Shown here in pieces: positions 1 to 7,728 of a DNA stretch of 64,000 nt. This stretch comes from Paenibacillus sp. JZ16. GTDB lineage: Bacteria; Bacillota; Bacilli; Paenibacillales; Paenibacillaceae. The DNA lies in NCBI RefSeq assembly GCF_015326965.1, contig NZ_CP017659.1:2976001-3040000 (forward strand), in the 5' to 3' direction. Under the pieces are notes generated by a model that worked only from the letters and a program-made list of their open reading frames with translations, had not been told where the DNA came from and ran no database searches. Within the stretch, counting starts at the first letter, position 1; each line of letters begins with the position of its first letter. Both the position numbers and the translations under genes were made by a program.

Positions 1-303
1 CTCGAAAGCATCCAGCCATACCTCCAGATTGTCCACAAGCTCGGCGCTTACCTTGAGTTTATCCTCTCGAGGCCTTGCATAGGCCAGATCCGAGCCGCAA
101 TCGAACAGTTCATGCTGGATTCGAACGAGCTGAAGGTGCAGCTCCTCAAATTCGGCTTCCTTGGCCAAAAACACGGCCTGACCGACAAAGCTGTTCAATT
201 CATCAATCGTGCCATACGCTTCTATCCGCGGGTCATCCTTGGGCACACGACCGCCAATAATTGAAGTTTCCCCTGCATCTCCCGTTCTCGTATATACCTT
301 CAT
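1..303 (-). CDS. pduO: PduO-type ATP:cob(I)alamin adenosyltransferase, partial
   Basis: Transfers the adenosyl group of ATP to cob(I)alamin to make coenzyme B12. The 101 codons present are the N-terminal part; the gene runs off the left edge. The protein begins MKVYTRTGDAGETSIIGGRV and continues with KDDPRIEAYGTIDELNSFVG, the nucleotide-binding N-terminal signature of PduO-type enzymes (YvqK in Bacillus subtilis). The start is ATG at 303, preceded by GGAGG about 8 bases upstream. It is the last visible gene of whatever unit lies to the left, so no operon can be inferred. Family assignment is firm; in vivo role (salvage or de novo B12) cannot be read from this fragment. Confidence 0.93.
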   Translation of the reverse strand, partial: MKVYTRTGDAGETSIIGGRVPKDDPRIEAYGTIDELNSFVGQAVFLAKEAEFEELHLQLVRIQHELFDCGSDLAYARPREDKLKVSAELVDNLEVWLDAFE

Positions 304-360
304 CACAATATCCTCCATTTCATCGTCCGATCCTTATTCAATAACACCATATTTCTTAAG

Positions 361-471
361 ATTATAGAATTTATAGTTTCAGCGAAGCTGAGCAATTCTA
401 TAATCGCAAGAAAAACTTCCTTATAACCGCGGTCAGTCTTCTGAGAAAGTACGTCGATAGACGTTTTTCTT
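361..471. repeat. Compound palindromic intergenic element
   Basis: Two nested inverted repeats stand next to each other in an otherwise empty gap of about 350 bases. The outer arms ATTATAGAATT (361-371) and AATTCTATAAT (394-404) enclose a second small stem, TCAGC-GAA-GCTGA (379-391). Next to it AAGAAAAAC (408-416) pairs with GTTTTTCTT (463-471) and encloses ACGTC-GATA-GACGT (451-464). The arrangement looks like a dispersed bacterial palindromic element or a structured RNA, not a simple terminator. No second copy was noticed in this window. Confidence 0.5.
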
Positions 472-516
472 AATATGCTCAACTATAGCATAATTTCGAA
501 TCAGGGTCCCTCTGCG

Positions 517-559
517 CCGGAATAAGCCCAGGCCCATCATGATTCCGGGACGTTTTTTT
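517..559 (+). terminator. Hairpin followed by T-tract, no obvious gene
   Basis: CCGGAAT (517-523) pairs with ATTCCGG (542-548), and seven T residues follow at 553-559. It has the form of a rho-independent terminator on the + strand, but no + strand gene lies upstream in the window. It may end a transcript from the palindromic element or be a remnant. Confidence 0.35.
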
Positions 560-586
560 ACATCAGAGGGAATCATTTAAACGCAA

Positions 587-630
587 ACAAGGCTGATCCG
601 TAAGGCATCTAGCCCCAGGAACAGCCTTGT
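587..630 (-). terminator. Terminator of the Spo0E-like gene
   Basis: ACAAGGCTG (587-595) and CAGCCTTGT (622-630) form a perfect 9-bp stem just beyond the stop of the Spo0E-like gene on the - strand. The T-rich stretch after it is interrupted, so termination may be incomplete. Confidence 0.5.
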
Positions 631-651
631 ATTATTCAATCAGATCGTATT

Positions 652-915
652 TTATAGTTTCTTTTTGGGATGGGCCTTCATATATTCGTTAATCTTCAAG
701 TCCAGCAAACTGCTGATCTCGATGACAATCTCTGATGTGAAGGACTGCTCTTCCAAAAAAATTTGTTCCATCTTTCGGCGAAGCATGTGAATTTCGTCTT
801 CCAAGGTAATTTCCTGAGGAGTGGATTTGGCTGATTTAATTGACCATTTACCGTGATTATTGTCTTCAGCCGTATAGTCACCACGGTAGTTTGACAATTC
901 ATAATCACAAAACAC
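652..915 (-). CDS. Spo0E-like aspartyl-phosphate phosphatase
   Basis: An 87-residue protein. Its second half carries the Spo0E-family core: a helix IHMLRRKMEQIFL followed by EISSLLDLKINEYM, where the SxxLD-L..YM pattern is the family signature. In Bacillus, Spo0E, YisI and YnzD remove phosphate from Spo0A~P and restrain sporulation. The start is GTG at 915 with AAGGAGG eight bases upstream. The first 35 residues are unlike the core and may be species-specific. The gene stands alone. A phosphatase role in the sporulation phosphorelay follows from the family; the target is inferred. Confidence 0.82.
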   Translation of the reverse strand: MFCDYELSNYRGDYTAEDNNHGKWSIKSAKSTPQEITLEDEIHMLRRKMEQIFLEEQSFTSEIVIEISSLLDLKINEYMKAHPKKKL

Positions 916-1033
916 TGGTGATCCCTCCTTGGAAAGTAAAATTCTGCCCCCAAAATAAAATTATAACATATATTTTGCCAATGGAAAGTATTTTTTTTGT
1001 TAATTCAAGGAAAAAGTTCAACGATTTCCTTGC

Positions 1034-2239
1034 CTACTTTATTTTTTCCACAAAATTGCCCATTCTCTCCAAGGCCTCATTCAGTTGGGCAATGGATGTA
1101 GCATATGAGCAGCGAATGAATCCTTCCCCGCCAAGACCGAATGCGGTGCCCGGTACGGCAGCCACTTTCGCCTCGGTCAGCAAGCGCTGGGCAAATTCAT
1201 CCGAGCCGAGTCCCGTTCGCTTGATGCTCGGGAACGCGTAGAACGCTCCCTGTGGCTCGTGGCAATCCAAACCGATCTCGCGCAGCCCTTGAACCACGAG
1301 TCTGCGCCGCTGGTTATAGGATTCAACCATTCGGTCCTTTTCCCCCATGCCGTTACGCAATGCTTCGAGCGCGGCGACTTGCCCCATTGCGGGTGCACAC
1401 ATAACCGTATACTGGTGGATTTTCAGCATGGCGCCAATCAGATCCGAATGAGCACACACATACCCCATACGCCAACCAGTCATAGCAAAAGCCTTCGAGA
1501 AGCCGCTTACCAGAATGGTGCGGTCCATCATGCCTGGCATCGAGGCAAAGCTGACGTGCTTGCCTTCATACGTGAGCTCAGCATAGATTTCATCGGAGAT
1601 CACAATCAGATCGTGTTTTTCCACTACTTCCGCAATGGGCAGCCAATCCTCATAGGTCATGATCGCTCCTGTTGGATTGCTTGGGTAACACAGGATCAGA
1701 ATCTTTGATTTGGGGGTGATTTGCGCTTCGAGCGCCTCGGCGGTCAGTTTGAAATGATGCTCTGCCGTCGTTTCAATACCAACGGGCACCCCGCCACCGA
1801 TTGAAGCAATCGGCGAGTAAGAAATGTAACACGGCTCGGGGATCAGAATTTCATCTCCGGGAACAATCAAGGCACGCAGCGCCAGATCAATCGCTTCACT
1901 GCCGCCTACGGTTACGATCATTTCATTGGCAGGATTATAGGTCACGTGGAAACTGTCGTTCAAATATTCCGCGATCGCCTCCCGAAGTTCAGGCATACCG
2001 GCATTGGACGTATATCCTGTAAACCCGCGCTCCAATGAATATACGCAGGCTTCTCGTACATGCCACGGCGTTACGAAATCAGGCTCACCGACACCAAGTG
2101 TGATAATATCCTTATTTCCACTGACGAGATCAAAAAACTTCCGGATTCCAGAGGGTTGAATGTCCCTGACCCTGGGCGCCAAATAGGAGCTCATCGATTT
2201 CCTGTTATTTTCTGCAAGCTGCTGTTCGTTCACAATCAT
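1034..2239 (-). CDS. alaT: PLP-dependent aminotransferase, AlaT/YugH type
   Basis: A 401-residue class I/II aminotransferase. The PLP lysine lies in VSGFSKAFAMTGWRMGY and the conserved YPSNPTG and SDEIYAEL motifs precede it; the C-terminal substrate arginine is in FIRCSYA. It is co-directional with and 14 bases downstream of an AsnC/Lrp-type regulator, the same pairing as B. subtilis yugG-yugH (alaR-alaT), where AlaT is an alanine transaminase. ATG at 2239 follows AAAGGAAG at suitable spacing. Aminotransferase is certain; the alanine/pyruvate substrate pair is inferred from synteny and could instead be aspartate or aromatic amino acids. Confidence 0.9.
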   Translation of the reverse strand: MIVNEQQLAENNRKSMSSYLAPRVRDIQPSGIRKFFDLVSGNKDIITLGVGEPDFVTPWHVREACVYSLERGFTGYTSNAGMPELREAIAEYLNDSFHVTYNPANEMIVTVGGSEAIDLALRALIVPGDEILIPEPCYISYSPIASIGGGVPVGIETTAEHHFKLTAEALEAQITPKSKILILCYPSNPTGAIMTYEDWLPIAEVVEKHDLIVISDEIYAELTYEGKHVSFASMPGMMDRTILVSGFSKAFAMTGWRMGYVCAHSDLIGAMLKIHQYTVMCAPAMGQVAALEALRNGMGEKDRMVESYNQRRRLVVQGLREIGLDCHEPQGAFYAFPSIKRTGLGSDEFAQRLLTEAKVAAVPGTAFGLGGEGFIRCSYATSIAQLNEALERMGNFVEKIK

Positions 2240-2253
2240 AGCACACGCTTCCT

Positions 2254-2754
2254 TTACGGCGAGATCAGGAGACGATTGTCTTCTTGACGTTCTTCAAAAA
2301 TAATCCCGTCTTGTTTATATTTTTTCAAAATAAAATTCGTTTTGGTCGATAATACAGAATCGATAGGTGACAGCTTCTCCGAAACAAAGTTGGCCACCTC
2401 ACGCAAGTTTCCGCCTTCCACTTCAACCAGCAAGTCGTAGGCGCCAGACATAAGATAGACGGACTTCACCTGCGGGAATAAATAAATCCGTTCCGCAATT
2501 CCTTCAAAGCCTCTTCCGCGCTCAGGTGTAATTTGAACCTCGATCAGCGCCGTAACCTTCTCGTCTTCCACCTTGCCCCAGTTGACTACGGTCGCATACT
2601 TAACAATGACGTGATCTCGTTCAAGCTCCGCAATGGAGGTCTTTACTTCTTCCTCATCTACACCGAGTAGAGTAGAGAGCAGAGCCGGCGATCTTCTCGC
2701 GTCTTCTTTCAGCAGGTCAAGCACCTTCAGTTTCAATTCGCTAAGCTCTTCCAT
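2254..2754 (-). CDS. alaR: Lrp/AsnC family transcriptional regulator (AlaR/YugG type)
   Basis: A 166-residue regulator: N-terminal winged helix (LKVLDLLKEDARRSPALLSTLLGVDEEEVKTSI, shown here only as its HTH span, residues about 7-40) followed by a C-terminal ligand-binding RAM domain with KVTALIEVQITPERG and VYLMSGAYDLLVEVEG. The chosen ATG at 2754 has GGAGG eight bases upstream; an upstream in-frame GTG at 2772 is rejected because that ribosome binding site would lie inside the coding region. It is the first gene of a two-gene unit with the aminotransferase and probably controls it. Confidence 0.9.
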   Translation of the reverse strand: MEELSELKLKVLDLLKEDARRSPALLSTLLGVDEEEVKTSIAELERDHVIVKYATVVNWGKVEDEKVTALIEVQITPERGRGFEGIAERIYLFPQVKSVYLMSGAYDLLVEVEGGNLREVANFVSEKLSPIDSVLSTKTNFILKKYKQDGIIFEERQEDNRLLISP

Positions 2755-2855
2755 ATACGTATCCTCCAGCACTTATTCCGAATATCCGTTCTTATAGCAT
2801 GATATATCGGAACAGAGATTAATACTTATATTACAATAACTTACACGGGATGTGC

Positions 2856-2905
2856 AAAAAAAAATACCGATGCATGCCGGCAGCAACGGCTGCGGGGGTC
2901 ATCGG
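2856..2905 (-). terminator. Terminator of the coat-protein genes
   Basis: CCGATG (2867-2872) pairs with CATCGG (2900-2905), with further pairing inside (CAGC/GCTG). On the - strand a run of T residues (2856-2864 read as A on the + strand) follows. It closes the two CotF-type genes. Confidence 0.7.
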
Positions 2906-2930
2906 CTCATAGATTAAGTTCACCATGGGA

Positions 2931-3326
2931 TCATTGGGTTACATTATTAGAAGCGGGCGCTACATTGGTGGCATGCGGCGCCACATTCGGGTGATGCGCG
3001 AACGCGCCCATGCTGGAAGTTTTTTGATTAATGGTTTCCCGAGTTTTTTGCAGCGACTGCTGCGCTTGCTTATGCTGCTTGTCCACATCGTATTTCAATG
3101 CATGCCGAGGGGCGGTATACATGTTCTGCTGCTTCATCATATTAAAAAACTCGCCTTGCAGCCTCAGTGTATCCGCGGTCAGATCCGTAAACATTTGACG
3201 CACCTCAGGGCAAGAGGCTTCCGTCGTGGCTGTCGTATACTCTCGAACGGCACGTTTCAGCTCTCCCAGAATAGGGCTAAGCATATCCTCTTCGGGCAGG
3301 TATGAAGATCCATTAGGGGTTACCAT
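2931..3326 (-). CDS. CotF-type spore coat protein
   Basis: A 131-residue protein with a helical coat-F-like body: LSPILGELKRAVREYTTATTEA, then CPEVRQMFTDLTADTLRLQGEFFNMMKQQ, where MYT/Y..P typically follow in CotF relatives (here NMYTAPRHALKYDV). The last 30 residues are Asn/Ala/His-rich and look disordered. ATG at 3326 follows AAGGAGG; the longer in-frame extension upstream lacks a site. It follows a second, smaller coat-F-like gene with 48 bases between them. The role in the spore coat is inferred from the family. Confidence 0.75.
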   Translation of the reverse strand: MVTPNGSSYLPEEDMLSPILGELKRAVREYTTATTEASCPEVRQMFTDLTADTLRLQGEFFNMMKQQNMYTAPRHALKYDVDKQHKQAQQSLQKTRETINQKTSSMGAFAHHPNVAPHATNVAPASNNVTQ

Positions 3327-3374
3327 AAGTCGTTCCTCCTTAACAATTTTGCTTCCTGGTCTATACATCTCCTC

Positions 3375-3611
3375 TTATTGAGGCTGCGTCGGCGCGATAT
3401 TGCTGTGAATTTGCAGAGCATTCACCAAGGTGTCCAGATGCTGCTCATGGCGTTTTACGAATCCCAGCAGCGCCTGCTGGATAGCTGGATTCTGACTGGC
3501 TGCTGCTGTCGCGGCACAATGCTTGGCCAGCATGGTTTCGTTGGAGATGCAATCCGCAATATAGTCCAGTTCTTTTGAGGTTAGAGGCTGTAATTGCTGA
3601 TTAGGTGTCAT
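3375..3611 (-). CDS. Small CotF-like coat-associated protein
   Basis: A 78-residue helical protein with LTSKELDYIADCISNETM and IQQALLGFVKRHEQHLDTLV, resembling the ferritin-like helical pair of coat-F proteins. The start is uncertain: ATG at 3611 lies about 13 bases after AAAGGGG, while an in-frame ATG at 3635 has no clear ribosome binding site. It is first in a two-gene unit with the larger CotF-type protein. The 5' region (3612-3742) is shared with the divergent oxidoreductase gene and should hold both promoters. Confidence 0.65.
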   Translation of the reverse strand: MTPNQQLQPLTSKELDYIADCISNETMLAKHCAATAAASQNPAIQQALLGFVKRHEQHLDTLVNALQIHSNIAPTQPQ

Positions 3612-3742
3612 CTTTGTGTTTGTTCCCCTTTCCATTTAGGTTGCACAGGAGCTAGTATGCCACCTATATAAAAATCTATGTCGTGAGATGTCATTAAAAA
3701 CGAAAGGAACGTCCAAACTAATAACGATGTGACAATGAGGGG

Positions 3743-4978
3743 GTGAGGGACATTTTACTGACCGGCGGAATAACGCCCTGGAAATATTTAAACACTGAAC
3801 CTGTAAAAAAATACCCCGGTCTATCAGAACAGCTCAGCTGTGATGTACTCATAGTCGGCGGCGGTATAAGCGGCGCGCTGATGGCCTACGTGCTGACCAT
3901 GCAAGACGTGGACACCGTCCTACTGGAGAAAAAACGCGTGTGCGAAGGCAGCACATCCGCCAATTCGGGGCTGTTGCAATTTTCTAACGACTGCCCTCTA
4001 TCTGATCTGATCCAACAATTCGGTGAACAACGGGCTTCCTCCTTCTACATGATGTGCAGACATGCGGTACGCCGGATCACCGAAATCGCAAATCATCTGT
4101 CCAGGGATTCCGGCCTGATCACGCGAAGCAGCCTCTACTATGCCAGTACCCCTCAAGATGTCGGCATGATTCGGCACGAGTATGACCTGCTCAAACGGAA
4201 GGGCTTCGATGTCGAATACTGGGGCCGCGAGCATGTGAAGGCTAACTTCCCGTTCTCAAAAGAAGCGGCCATCTATGCCCGCGGCGATGCCGAAGTGGAT
4301 CCCTACCGTTTCGGGCATAATCTTCTCCAGGATGCCAGCGAGCATGGGCTGCGTGTTTATGAAAATAGCGAAGTGAAGGAAACCCGGTATACCGACAGCG
4401 ATGTCACCGTCTTAACCGATCAAGGAAGCGTTCTGGCCAGGAACGTCATCTGGGCCACCGGGTATAGCACCCAAGAATGGAAGCCTGATTATCAAGCGGA
4501 GCTGCTCAATACCTATGCCATCCTGACGGAGCCGGTATCCGATCTGTCTTCATGGTATGAGCGCGCATTCATATGGGAAACAAATCGCCCTTATCTCTAT
4601 TTCCGGACAACGCCGGATCAGCGAATCATAGCCGGAGGGCTGGATGAGCCGCTGCCTCCTTCTGGCAAACCAGAGGAGTACGCTGAATCAAGAAGCCGGA
4701 GATTGTTAAATGAAATTCATCAGTTGTTCCCCCATATGACGGATTTGAAGATCGCTTGCAGTTGGGCCGGCGTATTTGCCACAACCAAAGACGGCATCCC
4801 GCTGATCGGCAGGCACCCGAAATATCCGCACAGCTACTTTATCGAGGTGTATGGCGGAAACGGGACCGTATACAGCATGATCGCTGCGGATCTGCTGGGC
4901 GAGACGATAGCAGGACGTGAGCCCGAAGAACTGAAATGGTTCTCCCTGACACGGCCAATGGACCTTAAGATGTCATAA
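3743..4978 (+). CDS. FAD-dependent oxidoreductase (DAO family)
   Basis: A 411-residue flavoprotein of the D-amino-acid/glycine oxidase superfamily. The Rossmann dinucleotide fold is at residues about 33-60 (DVLIVGGGISGALMAYVL, with GxGxxG), followed by LLEKKRVCEGSTSANSGLLQ, where a flavin-contacting loop is expected. Near the C-terminus, CSWAGVFATTKDGIPLIGRHP and EVYGGNGTVYSMIAADLL match the second FAD-contact region of the family. The start is weakly defined: GTG at 3743 sits right behind a G-rich stretch, and a slightly downstream start is possible. Substrate unknown. Confidence 0.85.
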   Translation: MRDILLTGGITPWKYLNTEPVKKYPGLSEQLSCDVLIVGGGISGALMAYVLTMQDVDTVLLEKKRVCEGSTSANSGLLQFSNDCPLSDLIQQFGEQRASSFYMMCRHAVRRITEIANHLSRDSGLITRSSLYYASTPQDVGMIRHEYDLLKRKGFDVEYWGREHVKANFPFSKEAAIYARGDAEVDPYRFGHNLLQDASEHGLRVYENSEVKETRYTDSDVTVLTDQGSVLARNVIWATGYSTQEWKPDYQAELLNTYAILTEPVSDLSSWYERAFIWETNRPYLYFRTTPDQRIIAGGLDEPLPPSGKPEEYAESRSRRLLNEIHQLFPHMTDLKIACSWAGVFATTKDGIPLIGRHPKYPHSYFIEVYGGNGTVYSMIAADLLGETIAGREPEELKWFSLTRPMDLKMS

Positions 4979-4985
4979 AATAATA

Positions 4986-5041
4986 GAAGGTATCTCCAAG
5001 CAGGCCATGCAGCCCTGGAGATACCTTCTTTGCTGTACGGA
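4986..5041 (+). terminator. Strong terminator after the oxidoreductase
   Basis: GAAGGTATCTCCA (4986-4998) and TGGAGATACCTTC (5026-5038) form a perfect 13-bp stem followed by TTTGC. It ends the + strand gene and could slow the convergent MFS transcript. Confidence 0.8.
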
Positions 5042-5123
5042 TTGCGCTCTGACGCAGTCGATTTGATCAGCAAACCGTTCGTTGACTTGCGGATTCTTTT
5101 GACCCGGGGGATTTCATTAGGCT

Positions 5124-6326
5124 TTAGGTGACTTGACCTTTGGAAGGGAACAGCTTTCGTATAAACAACCACGATCCGATAGGGGACGCCCCCAGGAACA
5201 ACAGCAGCAACGTCACCGTTAACGTGTCCTGTCTAAATGACAGGACAAGAATGAACACAAGCAGGCCCGTAATTCGGCCTATGGTTAAACTGAGCTCCCG
5301 CAGCACGACCAGTTCCACCCGCTTCTCCACGTTTTCCTGATTCACTCCCATAAGATCAAAGCTGGCGGATATAGCCGGCATCATGTACAGCGGAATGAAC
5401 AGCGACGTCCCGATTCCCAGCACCAGCAGCGTCGTATAGTTGACGGCAAACAGCAGCGGTAAAATGACCAGCAGCATCAATACGGAACCTACCAGCATGC
5501 CGGTTTTACGGAATTTGGGCTTGAACCACTTCCCGCAGGCCCAGTAGCTGACCAGCGAAACCGCCGAAGTAATCAATGCAAACTGCCCCAGCTTCGACTC
5601 CTGATCCGTTGCCACAAAAACAAGGAGTGTAATAAGGAAGGAAAACACACCTTCCCTGATTCCCTGAACGGCCAAGCCGAATACCGCGTATTTCCATACG
5701 CCGCCCTCCTTGAGCCGGCTCAACCCCTCCAGCCAATGATAGCCGCTCTGAACCGGCCGTTTTCGCAGAAAAAAGCTCAGCACCACCGTCACGGCGAAGA
5801 TGACCATCGATACGGTAAAAATAAACCGGTAGCCTTGATCCCCATGCATCATCGTGATGATCCAGCCCGCCAGCCACGGACCGATAATGCCCGTGATGGA
5901 GCCCAGAAGTCCGATCCAGCCATTAAACCAGTCCCGATTCTCCGCGCTCGAAACCTCAAAATAGACCACATTAAAGGCTAACCAGAATAATCCTAATGAC
6001 ACGCCGAACAGCAAGCCGAGCGGCCAAATATAATGGACGGCGTCCCGCCCTGCCCACAGAACGCATAAATAAAACAGGCCAGACACCGCAATTCCCAGGC
6101 GAAGCGCATTCATTTTGTTATGCTCCTTCACCCATTTGCCGGCGGCCCAGAACGTCAAGCCCAATGCGACCTGCTGAGCAATCGTGAACCAACCGAGCAT
6201 CGTATAATCCTGGCGGCTTTTCCATAGGTATACGTTGAGGAACGTACCCGACAATGCACTCGATAAGATAAACAACCCATGAACTGATAACAGAAGTATA
6301 GCCTGGGGGTCCTTTGTCAACTTCAT
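5124..6326 (-). CDS. MFS transporter
   Basis: A 400-residue membrane protein with about twelve hydrophobic segments arranged as two six-helix halves. Clear segments include AILLLSVHGLFILSSALSG and WIGLLGSITGIIGPWLAGWI, and the central cytoplasmic loop carries FFLRKRPVQSGYHWLEGLSRL. This is a major-facilitator permease. ATG at 6326 has GGGAGG at ideal spacing; the longer frame start is rejected. It stands alone between two terminators. The substrate cannot be told from sequence. Confidence 0.85.
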   Translation of the reverse strand: MKLTKDPQAILLLSVHGLFILSSALSGTFLNVYLWKSRQDYTMLGWFTIAQQVALGLTFWAAGKWVKEHNKMNALRLGIAVSGLFYLCVLWAGRDAVHYIWPLGLLFGVSLGLFWLAFNVVYFEVSSAENRDWFNGWIGLLGSITGIIGPWLAGWIITMMHGDQGYRFIFTVSMVIFAVTVVLSFFLRKRPVQSGYHWLEGLSRLKEGGVWKYAVFGLAVQGIREGVFSFLITLLVFVATDQESKLGQFALITSAVSLVSYWACGKWFKPKFRKTGMLVGSVLMLLVILPLLFAVNYTTLLVLGIGTSLFIPLYMMPAISASFDLMGVNQENVEKRVELVVLRELSLTIGRITGLLVFILVLSFRQDTLTVTLLLLFLGASPIGSWLFIRKLFPSKGQVT

Positions 6327-6393
6327 ATACAGTTCCTCCCTCGCCCTCACACTTGAAGTCCAAGGTATTTTACCCCTCTAATCCCCACTTCAT

Positions 6394-6430
6394 GAACAAA
6401 AAAAAGGAAACCGCCGATAGCAGTTTCCTT
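6394..6430 (-). terminator. Terminator of the zinc-ribbon operon
   Basis: AAGGAAAC (6404-6411) pairs with GTTTCCTT (6423-6430), and on the - strand a T-tract follows. It ends the unit made of the DUF350 gene, the 26-residue gene and the zinc-ribbon gene. Confidence 0.75.
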
Positions 6431-6470
6431 AAGTTCGCGCGGATCGGCACACAGCGCCTTTCCGTAAACG

Positions 6471-7028
6471 CTATTCCTTATTATGGATAAAGCTCTTGAT
6501 CATCCGAAGCCGGTCATTCTCTGCCAGATTATACTGTACATGGAAGCATCCAGGGCACACATATACGTTTAAATCATATGGCGGCTGCAGGATCGGACCT
6601 TGAATCAAGGCTGCGTTAACCGGCTGGAAGCCTTCCCCGCTCACGTGCTGCGTTCCGGCATGAAGCATATACTCCCGGCAATGCAAGCACTCGGGAACTT
6701 CCTCTTGCTGGTCCAGAATCCCCTCTACGGTCTCCTCAAATGCAAATAGGTCGTGATCCTCCCCGTACTTATCCACGGTTCGAAGCGAGGACAGCGATTC
6801 ATGGTCGGACCCCCAAATACGTTGAAGATCACCTGCCTCCTCATCGGAAGCCTCATAATCCTCTTCATATTCCTCCGGATCGTCCTGTGTTTCCTCGTCA
6901 TCCAATGCGATATTCAATGTGCGGTAGCCTTTCAGCTCGTTCGCACAATGAGGACAAGTATCTTCGGGACCTATCTCTTCATCCCACACAATCTCACTTT
7001 GGCACCATGGGCAAACCGTCGGTTCCAT
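6471..7028 (-). CDS. Zinc-ribbon protein of unknown function
   Basis: A 185-residue protein. An N-terminal zinc ribbon has CPWC at 6-9 and CPHC at about 25-28. A very acidic linker (DDEETQDDPEEYEEDYEASDEE) follows. A second metal site is suggested by CLHC at about 114 and CPGC at about 158, giving four CxxC knuckles in all. ATG at 7028 follows GAAAGGGATG. It is the last gene of a small unit behind a DUF350 membrane protein and a 26-residue membrane peptide. I do not recognise a named family. Confidence 0.7.
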   Translation of the reverse strand: MEPTVCPWCQSEIVWDEEIGPEDTCPHCANELKGYRTLNIALDDEETQDDPEEYEEDYEASDEEAGDLQRIWGSDHESLSSLRTVDKYGEDHDLFAFEETVEGILDQQEEVPECLHCREYMLHAGTQHVSGEGFQPVNAALIQGPILQPPYDLNVYVCPGCFHVQYNLAENDRLRMIKSFIHNKE

Positions 7029-7085
7029 CGATCATTCATCCCTTTCTTATTCAAACGGCCATGGATGGCCCTGTTCACTTTATTT

Positions 7086-7166
7086 TTATTGAGACATCAA
7101 GTATACAATACCCGCCACAAAAAAAATCAAGGCGGCCGCAAACAATATCCGCGGTAAATATTTCAT
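7086..7166 (-). CDS. 26-residue single-span membrane peptide
   Basis: A very short gene: ATG at 7166 with GGGAGG nine bases upstream, stop TAA at 7086-7088. The product starts MKYLPRILF and has one hydrophobic span (about residues 7-24, rich in A, I, F, V) with a basic N-terminus, ending MSQ. It begins 22 bases after the DUF350 gene and is followed by the zinc-ribbon gene, so all three are probably one transcript. Support is the ribosome binding site, position and membrane-like composition; no homology is claimed. Confidence 0.6.
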   Translation of the reverse strand: MKYLPRILFAAALIFFVAGIVYLMSQ

Positions 7167-7188
7167 CGTCCTTTTCCTCCCGAAGCCC

Positions 7189-7608
7189 TTAAATGATGCT
7201 CGCTCCAATAATGTAAGATAAAGATACGGTGATAAGAAGTACGATCAAGCCCACTGCTCGGTTATCCTTGCCAATCTCTTCATCGACCGAAAACACAGGC
7301 GTCAAGAACTCAAGCAACCAATAAGCCAATAAAAGCAGTATAAACCCGAAGAACGACCATTTAATCATGCCATAAATGGACGTATTCGCCGTTATGCTGT
7401 ACCGCATCACGTTACCGATGCCAAAGATCTTCCCGCCGGTCGCCATGGCCGCCGCGATGTTTCCTTTGCGTATTTCATCCCAGCAATTGTACTTGGTAAC
7501 CAATTCAAAGCAATACAAGTAAACAATAAGTGCAAGTATCGCAACCGAGAAATAGCCGACGAGCACCCCGAGTGGATGGGCCAGCAAATGATCAATCGCT
7601 TCCGTCAT
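7189..7608 (-). CDS. DUF350 (UPF0719) membrane protein, YshE-like
   Basis: A 139-residue integral membrane protein with four hydrophobic segments: LVGYFSVAILALIVYLYCF, then a loop with EIRKGNIAAAMATGGKIFGIG typical of DUF350, then WSFFGFILLLLAYWLLEFL and VGLIVLLITVSLSYIIGASII. B. subtilis YshE has the same type and the same position right after mutS2. ATG at 7608 follows GGGAGG. Function unknown. Confidence 0.82.
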   Translation of the reverse strand: MTEAIDHLLAHPLGVLVGYFSVAILALIVYLYCFELVTKYNCWDEIRKGNIAAAMATGGKIFGIGNVMRYSITANTSIYGMIKWSFFGFILLLLAYWLLEFLTPVFSVDEEIGKDNRAVGLIVLLITVSLSYIIGASII

Positions 7609-7632
7609 TACCTTATTTCCTCCCTGATATAA

Positions 7633-7660
7633 ACGGGATGCGGCACCTTTCGCATCCCGT
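7633..7660 (-). terminator. Hairpin between mutS2 and the yshE-like gene
   Basis: ACGGGATGCG (7633-7642) and CGCATCCCGT (7651-7660) form a perfect 10-bp stem; TTTATAT follows on the - strand. It probably terminates or attenuates mutS2 transcripts before the DUF350 gene. Confidence 0.6.
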
Positions 7661-7728
7661 CGTTCTGAACCTTATGATGATATGTTATACGATTGAAGGA
7701 GAAAACGGTTCCTGATTTCTTACTTTCC

